Positions 26,526 through 34,327 of a DNA stretch of 64,000 nucleotides are shown here, piece after piece. The stretch covers positions 186,001-250,000 of the forward strand of contig CALJES010000011.1 in NCBI GenBank assembly GCA_938074205.1, read 5' to 3'. This stretch comes from an uncultured bacterium. GTDB taxonomy: Bacteria; Armatimonadota; UBA5829. The position numbers and the translations under genes are program-made. How positions within the stretch are numbered: the stretch's first letter is position 1; each line of letters opens with the position of its first letter. Below the pieces are notes generated by a model. It was given only the letters and a program-made list of their open reading frames with translations, made no database searches and was not told the origin of the DNA.

Positions 26526-28004
26526 ATGCTTAGGCGCTTAGGCAAGGACGAATCCGTTGCAACATCTTATCTCGGTTGTTTTTGCCCGTACTGGACTTTT
26601 GCTGATGATGGCGTCGTTATCAGCGACATCGCCTCGGAAATCATTACTTCGATTCCGGAGCAGCATCGTCTAATCGATCCCACTGCGGTTTTAGAACTTC
26701 TTTACTACAACTACGTGCTAGGCAACAGGAGCATGGTTCAAAATGTGCAGCGCATGCCGTGGCGGGCCAAGCTTACTGGCGACGGATCGATTATTAGGCT
26801 TAAGCAGATTCCTCACGGTGAGAGGCGAGTTGAACCTGAGGAATTTGCGAAGAAGCTAAGAGAACTCCTCGAGGAAGAGCTATGGGATGTTAGCCGGAAT
26901 GCAAAACGGCTTTGGCTTTTGCTGAGCGGTGGGTTGGACAGTAGAGTGGTAGCAGGGATCCTAAAACAACTGGAGTCTTCTATTGGGTGCTCGATCGCGT
27001 GCGTGACTTGGGGACAGGATAGTTCCCGTGATGTTGAATACGCAAGGCGAATTGCGTTGCGGTACGGCTGGCAGTTTGTGCACGTTCCCTATGATGCAGA
27101 CCTGCTTTGGCGGAACATCGAACGCGCTGCAGTGTGGGGTGGGGCGGAAATCGCGGGAATCCATCTGCACGGAATGGACTGGTTTAGAAATGCTTCTCCG
27201 GAAGACCTGGTCATAGCAGCCAGCTTTGGCGACGGAATAGGTAGAGCGGAGTACAATTCACAGCACTTGTTGAGAATAAGGCCGAGCACTCCAGTTAACG
27301 TGTATGACCTCATCCATCCCAGTCTGGTCTCAGAGTCAATTGAAAAAGCGCGACAGGATCTTAAATCTGCTTGGGAAGGTGAGGAGGCGTCTCCACAATG
27401 GGTAAAGGCCGAACTCGACATGCAGGAAAACTATATGCGCCGTATGATCTGCCACGCCATGGACTATATTCGCCAATTTTGTAGATTGCATCAGGCGTTT
27501 ACGAGCGAAAAAGTTGTGTCATATGTTTGGTCGATATCTCCTGACTGCCGCGGCGATAAAACTTACGATTTTCTCCTTAAAGATATCGATCCTTGGCTTC
27601 ATTCCCTGCCTTGGGCACGCACTGGTGTGGCATTCGATGGTTCGACAGAATCAAACAGTTCTCTCACGAAGGGTTACCATCGAGCTGGAGACTGGTTGCG
27701 CGGAGAGCTAAGGGACAAGCTTGAGCCACTGGTGTTTTCTGATGAACTCTTTCGGCTTGGAGTGTTCTATGCACCTGCCGTGCACCGCTTTTGGAAACGT
27801 TGGTTGTCCGAGCCAGATCCGGAAAACAGACGAGGCGAGATTATCGTGAAGATCGCGGGAATTGAATTAGCGCGGCGAGCTTTTCATCTCCAGCCGTGCC
27901 GACAGCCGACGCCGTGGCAAGATTGTTTGAGCTACTTTCCGCGTCTCGGAGGAAAAGGGATCCGTCGGCTATTGGGCAAGAGCCTGCGATTAAGCGCAGG
28001 CTGA
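26526..28004 (+). CDS. Asparagine-synthase-like amidotransferase with degenerate glutaminase half
   Basis: The C-terminal half is an asparagine synthetase B-type PP-loop ATPase: LLLSGGLDSRVVAGIL (pyrophosphate loop at residues 134-140), with further family residues around VTWGQDSSRDVEYARR. The N-terminal 110 residues lie where the class II glutaminase domain should be, but the sequence begins MLRRLG and has no Cys at position 2, so glutamine hydrolysis by the normal N-terminal nucleophile is impossible. In O-antigen loci, related proteins (WbpS/WbmI-like) are thought to turn uronic acid carboxyls into amides. That fits the uronate pathway genes nearby. It may use free ammonia or a separate donor, or do another ATP-dependent ligation. 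The ribosome-binding site is weak. Confidence 0.82.
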   Translation: MLRRLGKDESVATSYLGCFCPYWTFADDGVVISDIASEIITSIPEQHRLIDPTAVLELLYYNYVLGNRSMVQNVQRMPWRAKLTGDGSIIRLKQIPHGERRVEPEEFAKKLRELLEEELWDVSRNAKRLWLLLSGGLDSRVVAGILKQLESSIGCSIACVTWGQDSSRDVEYARRIALRYGWQFVHVPYDADLLWRNIERAAVWGGAEIAGIHLHGMDWFRNASPEDLVIAASFGDGIGRAEYNSQHLLRIRPSTPVNVYDLIHPSLVSESIEKARQDLKSAWEGEEASPQWVKAELDMQENYMRRMICHAMDYIRQFCRLHQAFTSEKVVSYVWSISPDCRGDKTYDFLLKDIDPWLHSLPWARTGVAFDGSTESNSSLTKGYHRAGDWLRGELRDKLEPLVFSDELFRLGVFYAPAVHRFWKRWLSEPDPENRRGEIIVKIAGIELARRAFHLQPCRQPTPWQDCLSYFPRLGGKGIRRLLGKSLRLSAG

Positions 28005-28016
28005 GGACCAGAGCAA

Positions 28017-29195
28017 ATGGCGAGTAGTTCCTACAATGTGCTTTCCGACCAGCTAGGACAGGGCACCCGAGTAGTATTCGTCTTCGACATGCTCGAACTC
28101 GGCGGTGCGGAGCGGCAAGCTATGCTGCTTGCGCGCCACCTGCGAAAAGAAACCGGCGCGGTAGTTGAAATAGTGGGTTTTTCACATCCGGGAGCGCTGA
28201 CTAAGATCTGCGAGCAGGAAGGCTTTCAATGGCACATAGTTCGCTCCTCTTCCGAGTGCAGCACACGGAGATTTCCGGGAAGCGTTGTAAGATTCATCCT
28301 GGGTGTAAGAAGGTTAAAACCTGACGTTCTCTTACCATACACGATACACCCCAACGTAATGTGCGGCGCGTTTTGGCGCTACACCGGGGCAAAAGCCTGT
28401 ATCTGGAATCAACGAGATGCCCATCAGCAGTCTAGCAGACTCTGGTTGCAGAAAATCGCAGTCAGAAGAACGCCGAAGTTCATAGCCAATTCTCGTTCGA
28501 GTGCTCGGTTCTTGACCGATACTCTGGGCGTGAATCCCGCAAAGGTCGAAATCGTGCCCAACGGGGTCGTGTTATCTGAACCTCAAGCGACGCGTGCCGA
28601 ATGGCGGCAAAAGCTCGGTATCTCAGAGGATGTTGTTGTCTGCTGTATGCTCGCAAACCTTACTAAGAACAAAGATCACCGTACGCTACTCGAGGCGTGG
28701 AATCTCTTGGCGAGGGATCCTGCCATTAACGGTTGCAAGATTGCCCTCGTTTTGGCAGGCAGACACGACGAAACTGCAGAGGAACTTCAGCATATGGCTC
28801 GCGAGATGGGTTTGGCCGATTCGGTACATTTCATCGGCGCGGTGGATGATGTCGCTGGACTGTTGTCTGCCTGTGATGTCGGAGTTCACAGCTCACTTTC
28901 TGAGGGCTGCCCAAACAGTGTTCTTGAAATGATGGCGAAGGGTTTGCCGGTGGTCGGAACCGATATCCCAGGTATCCGAGATGTGGTATCTCCAGAAAGC
29001 TACTGCTTGCTTGCGCCGCCGCGTGATGCGCCAGCACTAGCCGACCGGCTCAAGTTATTAATTCTGTCGCTTGACCTGCGGAGGCAATACGGGTCGCTCA
29101 ATGCTCGTCGCGTGCAGAATCATTTTAGCCCTCAGGTGATGTGCGAGAAAACCACGGGTATCATTCTGAATACTTTAGCGCATTGCGAAACTTGA
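28017..29195 (+). CDS. Glycosyltransferase, GT4 family
   Basis: GT-B retaining glycosyltransferase, 392 residues. Acceptor-half landmark: VVFVFDMLELGGAERQAMLLARHL, the GGAER motif of many GT4 enzymes. Donor-half landmarks: CMLANLTKNKDHRTLLEAW, VHFIGAVDDVAGLLSACDVGVHSS (split over two strands of the fold) and the E-x7-E stretch SEGCPNSVLEMMAKGLPVV. It starts 12 bp after the amidotransferase stop. Probably cytoplasmic and part of repeat-unit assembly; the sugar is unknown. Confidence 0.92.
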   Translation: MASSSYNVLSDQLGQGTRVVFVFDMLELGGAERQAMLLARHLRKETGAVVEIVGFSHPGALTKICEQEGFQWHIVRSSSECSTRRFPGSVVRFILGVRRLKPDVLLPYTIHPNVMCGAFWRYTGAKACIWNQRDAHQQSSRLWLQKIAVRRTPKFIANSRSSARFLTDTLGVNPAKVEIVPNGVVLSEPQATRAEWRQKLGISEDVVVCCMLANLTKNKDHRTLLEAWNLLARDPAINGCKIALVLAGRHDETAEELQHMAREMGLADSVHFIGAVDDVAGLLSACDVGVHSSLSEGCPNSVLEMMAKGLPVVGTDIPGIRDVVSPESYCLLAPPRDAPALADRLKLLILSLDLRRQYGSLNARRVQNHFSPQVMCEKTTGIILNTLAHCET

Positions 29196-29246
29196 TGCCG
29201 CGCGGACAGTTGTCAGATGCTGGATGGGGGTTGAGGAAGCAAAAGC

Positions 29247-30353
29247 GTGAGGGTCTTGCATATAGGATTAGTCTGCGCCTTCGGGGGTGCTGAGACGTTT
29301 CTTGCTACGCTGGTTCGCGAGCAAAGAAAAGTCGGCATCGAAGCCGACGTGTTTTTCACGACGGATCTCGGCGCATCGTCCCAGTTTAGTGGCTTGTGTA
29401 GGGTGGGTTTTGCCGACAAGGAACTATTGGCGGAAACTATATTGCGCGGCGGCTACGACATTCTCCACCTATCAAACCACGCCGTCCCTTGGACTTCGCG
29501 TACGCTTCGTTTGATCAAGTGCGACGTGCCGATCGTCGTGACTTATCACTCTCTGGGGCGCTATGAAAGCAAAGTTTCGGCTGATGCGGTAGTGGCGGTG
29601 TCAAATGCAGTTGCCAAACATATCGGACCGTATTGCGATAAACAAGTTCGGGTGATCTACAACGGCGTCGATACCCAGCTTTTCTCGCCTGGCGGCAGTG
29701 AGTCGTCCGAACGCCCGATTATGGCTTGGGTGGGTCGAAGCAATGACCTGAGGAAGGACATAGCGGGCCTTGTTGCCGTGGCGAGCTGTGCGTTTGCTCG
29801 GGAGTTCCAGGTGGCCGTGGTTGACGGCTCCCCTCCTGGTGAAGAATGCAGTCCTTATTGGCTGCCTAAAGATGCGCTTATAGAGACCCGCAAACCCAAT
29901 GCCGAAATGCCCAGTTTCTATCGAAAAGTCGTAGCTTCGAAGGGATTCTTGTTGTCTACATCTCGCTCCGAAGCGCACCCGGTGAATATTTTAGAGGCAC
30001 AGGCTTGCGGTTGTCCCGTCATTGCCCCGTCGGTGGGAGGGATTCCAGAGACAGTCGAGCACCTCGTAACTGGTTTCGTTTATGATCCTCGTGGTGGGGT
30101 TCAGGCGGTTGAGGAAGGTGTTAAGTGGCTGTATTCCGGAGACAACTATACCAGAGCGTCTGAAGCAGCAGTGGTGAGGATAAGAAGGCACTTCAGTTCG
30201 GAGCGTATGTGCCGAGAGTATGCGGATCTCTACTCGGAATTGATAGACGGACGTCGACGCAGACTGTCCACAAGGCTGTACCAAATCGGGTTGAAACCTG
30301 TTCTGCCGGTAGTGCGCTGGGCTGTGCTGACTTATCAGCGCTCAAAGAGGTGA
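29247..30353 (+). CDS. Glycosyltransferase, GT4 family
   Basis: GT-B retaining glycosyltransferase, 368 residues, starting with GTG behind GAGGAA. N-terminal motif VLHIGLVCAFGGAETFLATL, then DILHLSNHAVPW. Donor half: MAWVGRSNDLRKDIAGLVAV and the E-x7-E region STSRSEAHPVNILEAQACGC. The C-terminus is basic (LTYQRSKR) and may touch the membrane, as in other GT4 enzymes acting on lipid-linked acceptors. Like its four GT4 relatives in this locus it cannot be given a specificity from sequence. A 127-bp gap separates it from the amino-sugar genes that follow. Confidence 0.91.
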   Translation: MRVLHIGLVCAFGGAETFLATLVREQRKVGIEADVFFTTDLGASSQFSGLCRVGFADKELLAETILRGGYDILHLSNHAVPWTSRTLRLIKCDVPIVVTYHSLGRYESKVSADAVVAVSNAVAKHIGPYCDKQVRVIYNGVDTQLFSPGGSESSERPIMAWVGRSNDLRKDIAGLVAVASCAFAREFQVAVVDGSPPGEECSPYWLPKDALIETRKPNAEMPSFYRKVVASKGFLLSTSRSEAHPVNILEAQACGCPVIAPSVGGIPETVEHLVTGFVYDPRGGVQAVEEGVKWLYSGDNYTRASEAAVVRIRRHFSSERMCREYADLYSELIDGRRRRLSTRLYQIGLKPVLPVVRWAVLTYQRSKR

Positions 30354-30480
30354 TTCTTTTATGGCATGACGCAACAGTCTGATAGGTGCCTTACCAGCCT
30401 AAAGGGTACAAGACGGTTGACTACAACCTAAAAGCGTGGAATAACTATCCAAGTAGAATTACAGATGGGAGTGGAAGACA

Positions 30481-31119
30481 ATGGAAAAAGGTGACGTGAT
30501 CATCGGTGCCAACGCGCGCGTGGACGAAGATGTGATTCTAGGTTATCTCACCGGGCGCAAGATCAAGGACTACACTCTTCGTATAGGTGACGATGCAACA
30601 ATACGTTCAGGTACTGTAATCTACGGCGGCACAACCATCGGAAATCGCCTTGCTACAGGTCACAACGTTACCATACGCGAGGAAAACCAGATCGGCGATA
30701 ATTTCCAAGTTTGGAACTGCACCACCATCGACTACGGTTGCAAAATTGGCAACAATGTAAAGATTCACTGCAACTGCTACGTAGCTCAATTTACCGTAAT
30801 AGAGGACAACGCGTTTATGGCACCGGGAGTTACTATTGCTAACGATATACACCCAGGATGCTTATATTCGGCAGAGTGCATGCGGGGGCCCTACATCGAG
30901 GAAGGTGTGGAAATCGGGGTGAATGTAACGATTCTGCCATTTGTGAGAATCGGAGCCCATTCGCTGATTGGCTCCGGGGCAGTAGTTGTTAAAGATGTGC
31001 CGCCGGAGTCGGTGGTTGTAGGGAATCCTGGGAGGGTAATTTGCAGTATTCATGACCTGAAATGCCAGTCCGGTTTAACCGACAGACCATACAGCCATCT
31101 GCTTCAAGGACGCGACTAA
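30481..31119 (+). CDS. UDP-2-acetamido-3-amino-glucuronate N-acetyltransferase (WlbB/WbpD-like)
   Basis: Left-handed beta-helix acetyltransferase built of hexapeptide repeats (for example IRSGTVIYGGTTIGNRLATG, then IGDNFQVWNCTTIDYG and IGNNVKIHCNCYV). It ends in the closing coil IGAHSLIGSGAVVVKDVPPE. The HNVTIREENQIGDN segment resembles WlbB, which acetylates the 3-amino group of UDP-GlcNAc3NA using acetyl-CoA. It is immediately followed by the matching aminotransferase and, 2 kb later, by the WlbA-like oxidoreductase, which supports this assignment over a generic serine or galactoside acetyltransferase. Good GGAG site before the ATG. Confidence 0.85.
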   Translation: MEKGDVIIGANARVDEDVILGYLTGRKIKDYTLRIGDDATIRSGTVIYGGTTIGNRLATGHNVTIREENQIGDNFQVWNCTTIDYGCKIGNNVKIHCNCYVAQFTVIEDNAFMAPGVTIANDIHPGCLYSAECMRGPYIEEGVEIGVNVTILPFVRIGAHSLIGSGAVVVKDVPPESVVVGNPGRVICSIHDLKCQSGLTDRPYSHLLQGRD

Positions 31120-31134
31120 TGAAAGGAGTTTGAC

Positions 31135-32238
31135 ATGGTTCCCCTAATCGACCTTAGAGCTCAACATAGCTCAATCGCAGCTGAAGTGGAAGCTGCCATA
31201 AAAAATGTGTGTGAGAACGCCGCTTTCATTCTAAGCGACGAGATGAAGGCTTTTGAGGCGGAGTTTGCCCAATATTGCGGAGCCAGACACGGTATCGGGG
31301 TGGCTAACGGCACTGAGGCACTTTTCTTGGCGTTGAAAGCGCTGGATATCGGTCCAGGCGATGAGGTGATCGTTCCTGCCAATACGTTTATAGCTACTGC
31401 CGCGGCTGTATCTCACACGGGTGCCACGCCGGTTTTTGTCGACTGTGACCCAGAAACATATTGCATCGACCCTTCAAAGATTAGCGCGGCTATAACCACT
31501 CGAACCAAAGCAATAATGCCCGTTCACCTATACGGTCATGCCGCGGACATGGAGTGTATACTGTCTTTGGCGAGAGCAAATGGCTTGAAAGTGATCGAAG
31601 ACTGTGCTCAAGCTCACGGAACACATTATAAAGGCAAGCAGGTCGGCGTGTTTGGCGACGCTGCCGGGTTCAGTTTCTATCCAAGTAAGACTCTGGGAGC
31701 CTACGGCGACGCCGGAATGGTGGTTACTAACTCCGATGAGACAGCAGACAAACTCAAACTTCTTCGCGATAACGGACGCACAACGTGGTATGAGCATGCA
31801 ATCATAGGGTACAACTCACGTTTAGACGGCATACAGGCAGCAGTTCTCAGAATCAAGCTGCGCCGATTGGATGGGTGGGTTGAAGCGAGGCGTCGACACG
31901 CTAGGCGCTACGATGAGCTCCTGGGTAATGTTGCTGATGTAGTGCTTCCAAAGGAGCGCCCGGATGTTCGGCATTCCTACTACGTTTACGTGGTACGGGT
32001 CAAGAACAGGGATGCCTTTATGGCGAAGTTGAAAGAAAAGGGCATAGGCTGCGGAGTTCACTATCCGGTCCCACTTCATCTACAGCCGGCATATGCGTTC
32101 CTGGGTGGAAAGGAAGGGGATTGTCCGGTTTCAGAACGCTATGCCAAAGAAATTGTTTCTATTCCAATGTATCCCGAATTGACTGACGAGCAAGTGGTGG
32201 AAGTAGCAACGGCCATTCGAGAAGCGGTGGCTGCTTAA
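31135..32238 (+). CDS. DegT/DnrJ/EryC1/StrS aminotransferase (WlbC/WbpE-like)
   Basis: PLP-dependent sugar aminotransferase. The cofactor Lys is K185 in FSFYPSKTLGAYGDAG. Other family landmarks are the PLP-phosphate binding ANGTEALFLAL, PANTFIATAAAV, EDCAQAHGTHYKGKQVG, the substrate-contacting GYNSRLDGIQAAVL and YYVYVVR. It begins 15 bp after the acetyltransferase behind AAAGGAG. Together with the neighbouring WlbA- and WlbB-like enzymes it would transfer an amino group to the 3-keto intermediate of UDP-GlcNAcA. Other NDP-keto-sugars are possible substrates, but the gene trio makes this the best reading. Confidence 0.9.
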   Translation: MVPLIDLRAQHSSIAAEVEAAIKNVCENAAFILSDEMKAFEAEFAQYCGARHGIGVANGTEALFLALKALDIGPGDEVIVPANTFIATAAAVSHTGATPVFVDCDPETYCIDPSKISAAITTRTKAIMPVHLYGHAADMECILSLARANGLKVIEDCAQAHGTHYKGKQVGVFGDAAGFSFYPSKTLGAYGDAGMVVTNSDETADKLKLLRDNGRTTWYEHAIIGYNSRLDGIQAAVLRIKLRRLDGWVEARRRHARRYDELLGNVADVVLPKERPDVRHSYYVYVVRVKNRDAFMAKLKEKGIGCGVHYPVPLHLQPAYAFLGGKEGDCPVSERYAKEIVSIPMYPELTDEQVVEVATAIREAVAA

Positions 32239-32276
32239 GCTTGAAGCTCGGCAGTTCTGCAAGATGGTGTGGCAAA

Positions 32277-32972
32277 ATGGCCGAAGGAGTTGTTGACAGC
32301 GGAAGAAGCGATGCCAAAAGCAAAGCCAAGCCCTTCAAGCAGTATAGAATGAAAAGACCCCTCGATTTGATCGCCGCGTGCATAGGACTCATAGTCGCAG
32401 CGCCGATCGCCGCTGTCATAGCACTCCTTATCAAGCTGACTAGTCCTGGCCCAGTGCTCTTCAAGCAAGTTCGAGTTGGAAAAGATGGACGCGAGTTTGT
32501 CCTATACAAGTTCAGGAGCATGTATGTCGGAAGCGACGATTCGCGTCACCGCGAGTACATTAAGCTGTTCATAGAGGGCCGTGACGAAGAACTCAGAAAA
32601 CTACAAGGCGACAAGAAGCTCTACAAGATGACGTCAGACGATAGGGTTACACTGGTCGGTAAGTTTCTCCGGCGCACTAGTCTTGACGAGCTACCCCAAC
32701 TTATAAACGTGCTTCGCGGCGAGATGAGTATGGTAGGTCCGAGACCTCACCTGCCATACGAGGTCGAGCTTTACAAGGATTGGCACAGACGCAGGTTGGA
32801 AGGTATGCCTGGAATCACTGGTTGGTGGCAGATACACGGAAGAAGCAGGGTTCCGTTCGATGAGGCCGTGCGCATGGATTTATGGTATCTCGAACATCAG
32901 TCACTTATCTTGGACATCCGGATCATGCTTCGTACTATAACAAAAGCGATAGTAGGCAGAGGGGCTTGTTGA
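32277..32972 (+). CDS. Priming sugar-1-phosphate transferase (PglC/WcaJ-type, short form)
   Basis: Monotopic phosphoglycosyltransferase that links the first sugar-1-phosphate to undecaprenyl phosphate. Landmarks: [20 protein letters not shown] (re-entrant membrane helix), [20 protein letters not shown], the catalytic Asp-Glu in [18 protein letters not shown] and [11 protein letters not shown], then [13 protein letters not shown]. The N-terminal multi-span domain of WcaJ is absent, so it is the small PglC-like form, but it has an insertion of about 30 charged residues after FRSM. The frame is open from TTG 32241; ATG 32277 was chosen, and ATG 32349 is also possible. No clear ribosome-binding site distinguishes them. 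Confidence 0.93.
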   Translation: MAEGVVDSGRSDAKSKAKPFKQYRMKRPLDLIAACIGLIVAAPIAAVIALLIKLTSPGPVLFKQVRVGKDGREFVLYKFRSMYVGSDDSRHREYIKLFIEGRDEELRKLQGDKKLYKMTSDDRVTLVGKFLRRTSLDELPQLINVLRGEMSMVGPRPHLPYEVELYKDWHRRRLEGMPGITGWWQIHGRSRVPFDEAVRMDLWYLEHQSLILDIRIMLRTITKAIVGRGAC

Positions 32973-33025
32973 ACCAAGCAATCCTGCCTGTTATCACTAC
33001 GTTTCTTAGAAAGGAGTAGGAATCT

Positions 33026-34039
33026 ATGAGTATAAGGGTGGCTGTCGTTGGAGCGGGTTATTGGGGTCCAAACCTCATAAGGAACTTCAACCAGATCCCG
33101 ACTTGCGATATGGCTGTGTGCTGCGACCTCGACGAAAGGCGCCTGAAGCACATAAAAAGCCTTTATCCCCATATTCAAGTAACCACCAACTTCGACGATG
33201 TAGTAGCAGATAAGTCTATCGACGCCGTTGCGGTATGTACTCACGTAAGTGCACATTATCCGCTGGCGAAAAAAGCTTTGGAAGCCGGCAAGCATGTGTT
33301 GGTTGAAAAACCTTTCACTGCCAAAGTGGATGAAGCGGAGGAACTGGTCGAACTTAGCAAGAAGAATGGTTGCATTGTCATGGTGGATCACACGTTCGAG
33401 TACACCGCCGGCGTGAACAAGATGAAGGAGATAATAGAAAACGGCCTGCTCGGCGATGTCCTCTACGTTCATTGTGCCAGACTTAACCTCGGGATATTTC
33501 AGAGGGACATAAACGTTGTGTGGGACCTTGCTCCTCATGACCTGTCAGTTATACTATACGCAACAGGTCTCAAGCCCAAATCCATTCGTACTATTGGGAT
33601 GCGATTGATGCATCCAAAAGTCGAAGACGTAGCTATAGTCACGCTCAATTGCGGTAGTGCCAGTGCCGTTATACACGTAAGCTGGGTTGACCCTCTCAAA
33701 GTGCGACGCGTCAGCGTGGTTGGTACCAGACAAATGTTGGTTTATGACGATCTTGATCCCATGGCAAAAATTCAGATCTACGATAAGGGCGTAGAGAAAC
33801 CACCGCACTACGATACGTTTGGCGAATTTCTTTGCTCGTATCGCTACGGGGACATTCATCTGCCCCGGCTTCAAGAATCAGAGCCGTTGAGCGTGATGTG
33901 CAAGCATTTCTTGGAGTGCATCGAGAACGGGACATCGCCACGTAGTGATGGTGAAAGCGGGCTGCGCATGGTTAGACTCTTGGAGGCGTCTGATAGATCA
34001 ATAGCTCAGAACGGTGCAGAAGTGCCGGTTTCACTCTAA
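33026..34039 (+). CDS. Gfo/Idh/MocA oxidoreductase (WlbA-like UDP-GlcNAcA 3-dehydrogenase)
   Basis: NAD-dependent sugar oxidoreductase. The nucleotide-binding motif is VAVVGAGYWGPNLIRNF and the EKP motif lies at residues 94-96 (VLVEKPFTAK). The catalytic region VWDLAPHDLSVILYATG contains the D-x-x-PHD stretch seen in WlbA-type enzymes. It would oxidise C3 of UDP-GlcNAcA to the ketone used by the aminotransferase encoded just upstream. An AAAGGAG site precedes the ATG. It is the last gene of the synthesis locus; a second Gfo/Idh member at 52430 lacks this PHD context and serves the catabolic region. Confidence 0.87.
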   Translation: MSIRVAVVGAGYWGPNLIRNFNQIPTCDMAVCCDLDERRLKHIKSLYPHIQVTTNFDDVVADKSIDAVAVCTHVSAHYPLAKKALEAGKHVLVEKPFTAKVDEAEELVELSKKNGCIVMVDHTFEYTAGVNKMKEIIENGLLGDVLYVHCARLNLGIFQRDINVVWDLAPHDLSVILYATGLKPKSIRTIGMRLMHPKVEDVAIVTLNCGSASAVIHVSWVDPLKVRRVSVVGTRQMLVYDDLDPMAKIQIYDKGVEKPPHYDTFGEFLCSYRYGDIHLPRLQESEPLSVMCKHFLECIENGTSPRSDGESGLRMVRLLEASDRSIAQNGAEVPVSL

Positions 34040-34061
34040 ACACTTTTTGCTCGCAAGGCCA

Positions 34062-34090
34062 TTGACAAAAGAAACTTTTCAGGGTAAGCT
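34062..34090 (+). promoter_or_regulatory. Candidate sigma70 promoter upstream of the secreted paralog pair
   Basis: A perfect TTGACA at 34062-34067 and, after 17 bp, TAAGCT at 34085-34090 (3/6 match). The transcript would start near 34097 and give a leader of about 230 bases that contains the two structured elements listed next. Confidence 0.4.
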
Positions 34091-34177
34091 TCAAAAGGTA
34101 GAATAATTGGCTGACTGACCTAACCATGGAAGTTCGTCATTGGTTAAGTGTAGTCAGCGTCGTAGTGGCCGGACGGG

Positions 34178-34192
34178 CGTAATTAAATTACG
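34178..34192. promoter_or_regulatory. Palindrome CGTAATT-A-AATTACG
   Basis: Perfect 7-bp inverted repeat with a one-base centre, followed by a partial direct copy (ATTACGTGATTACGT). Its position in the presumed leader makes a DNA-binding site plausible, but nothing else supports that. Confidence 0.4.
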
Positions 34193-34226
34193 TGATTACG
34201 TCCAGAAGTGGTTGCACCTATGGTCG

Positions 34227-34272
34227 TCGCTGCTGCGAGGGGGTCGTTTTTAGGTTTACCTCGCGGCAGCGA
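34227..34272 (+). promoter_or_regulatory. Long leader stem-loop before the secreted protein gene
   Basis: TCGCTGCTGCGAGG pairs with CCTCGCGGCAGCGA over 14 bp with one G-U pair and an 18-base loop containing TCGTTTTTAGG. It ends 55 bases before the start codon and has no U-run on its 3' side, so it is not a simple terminator. It could protect the mRNA end or control translation. Confidence 0.5.
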
Positions 34273-34327
34273 TGAGAACCGGACTGACGATTTCTAGCAA
34301 ACTATGAGCAGAAAGGAGAAAGGACAA

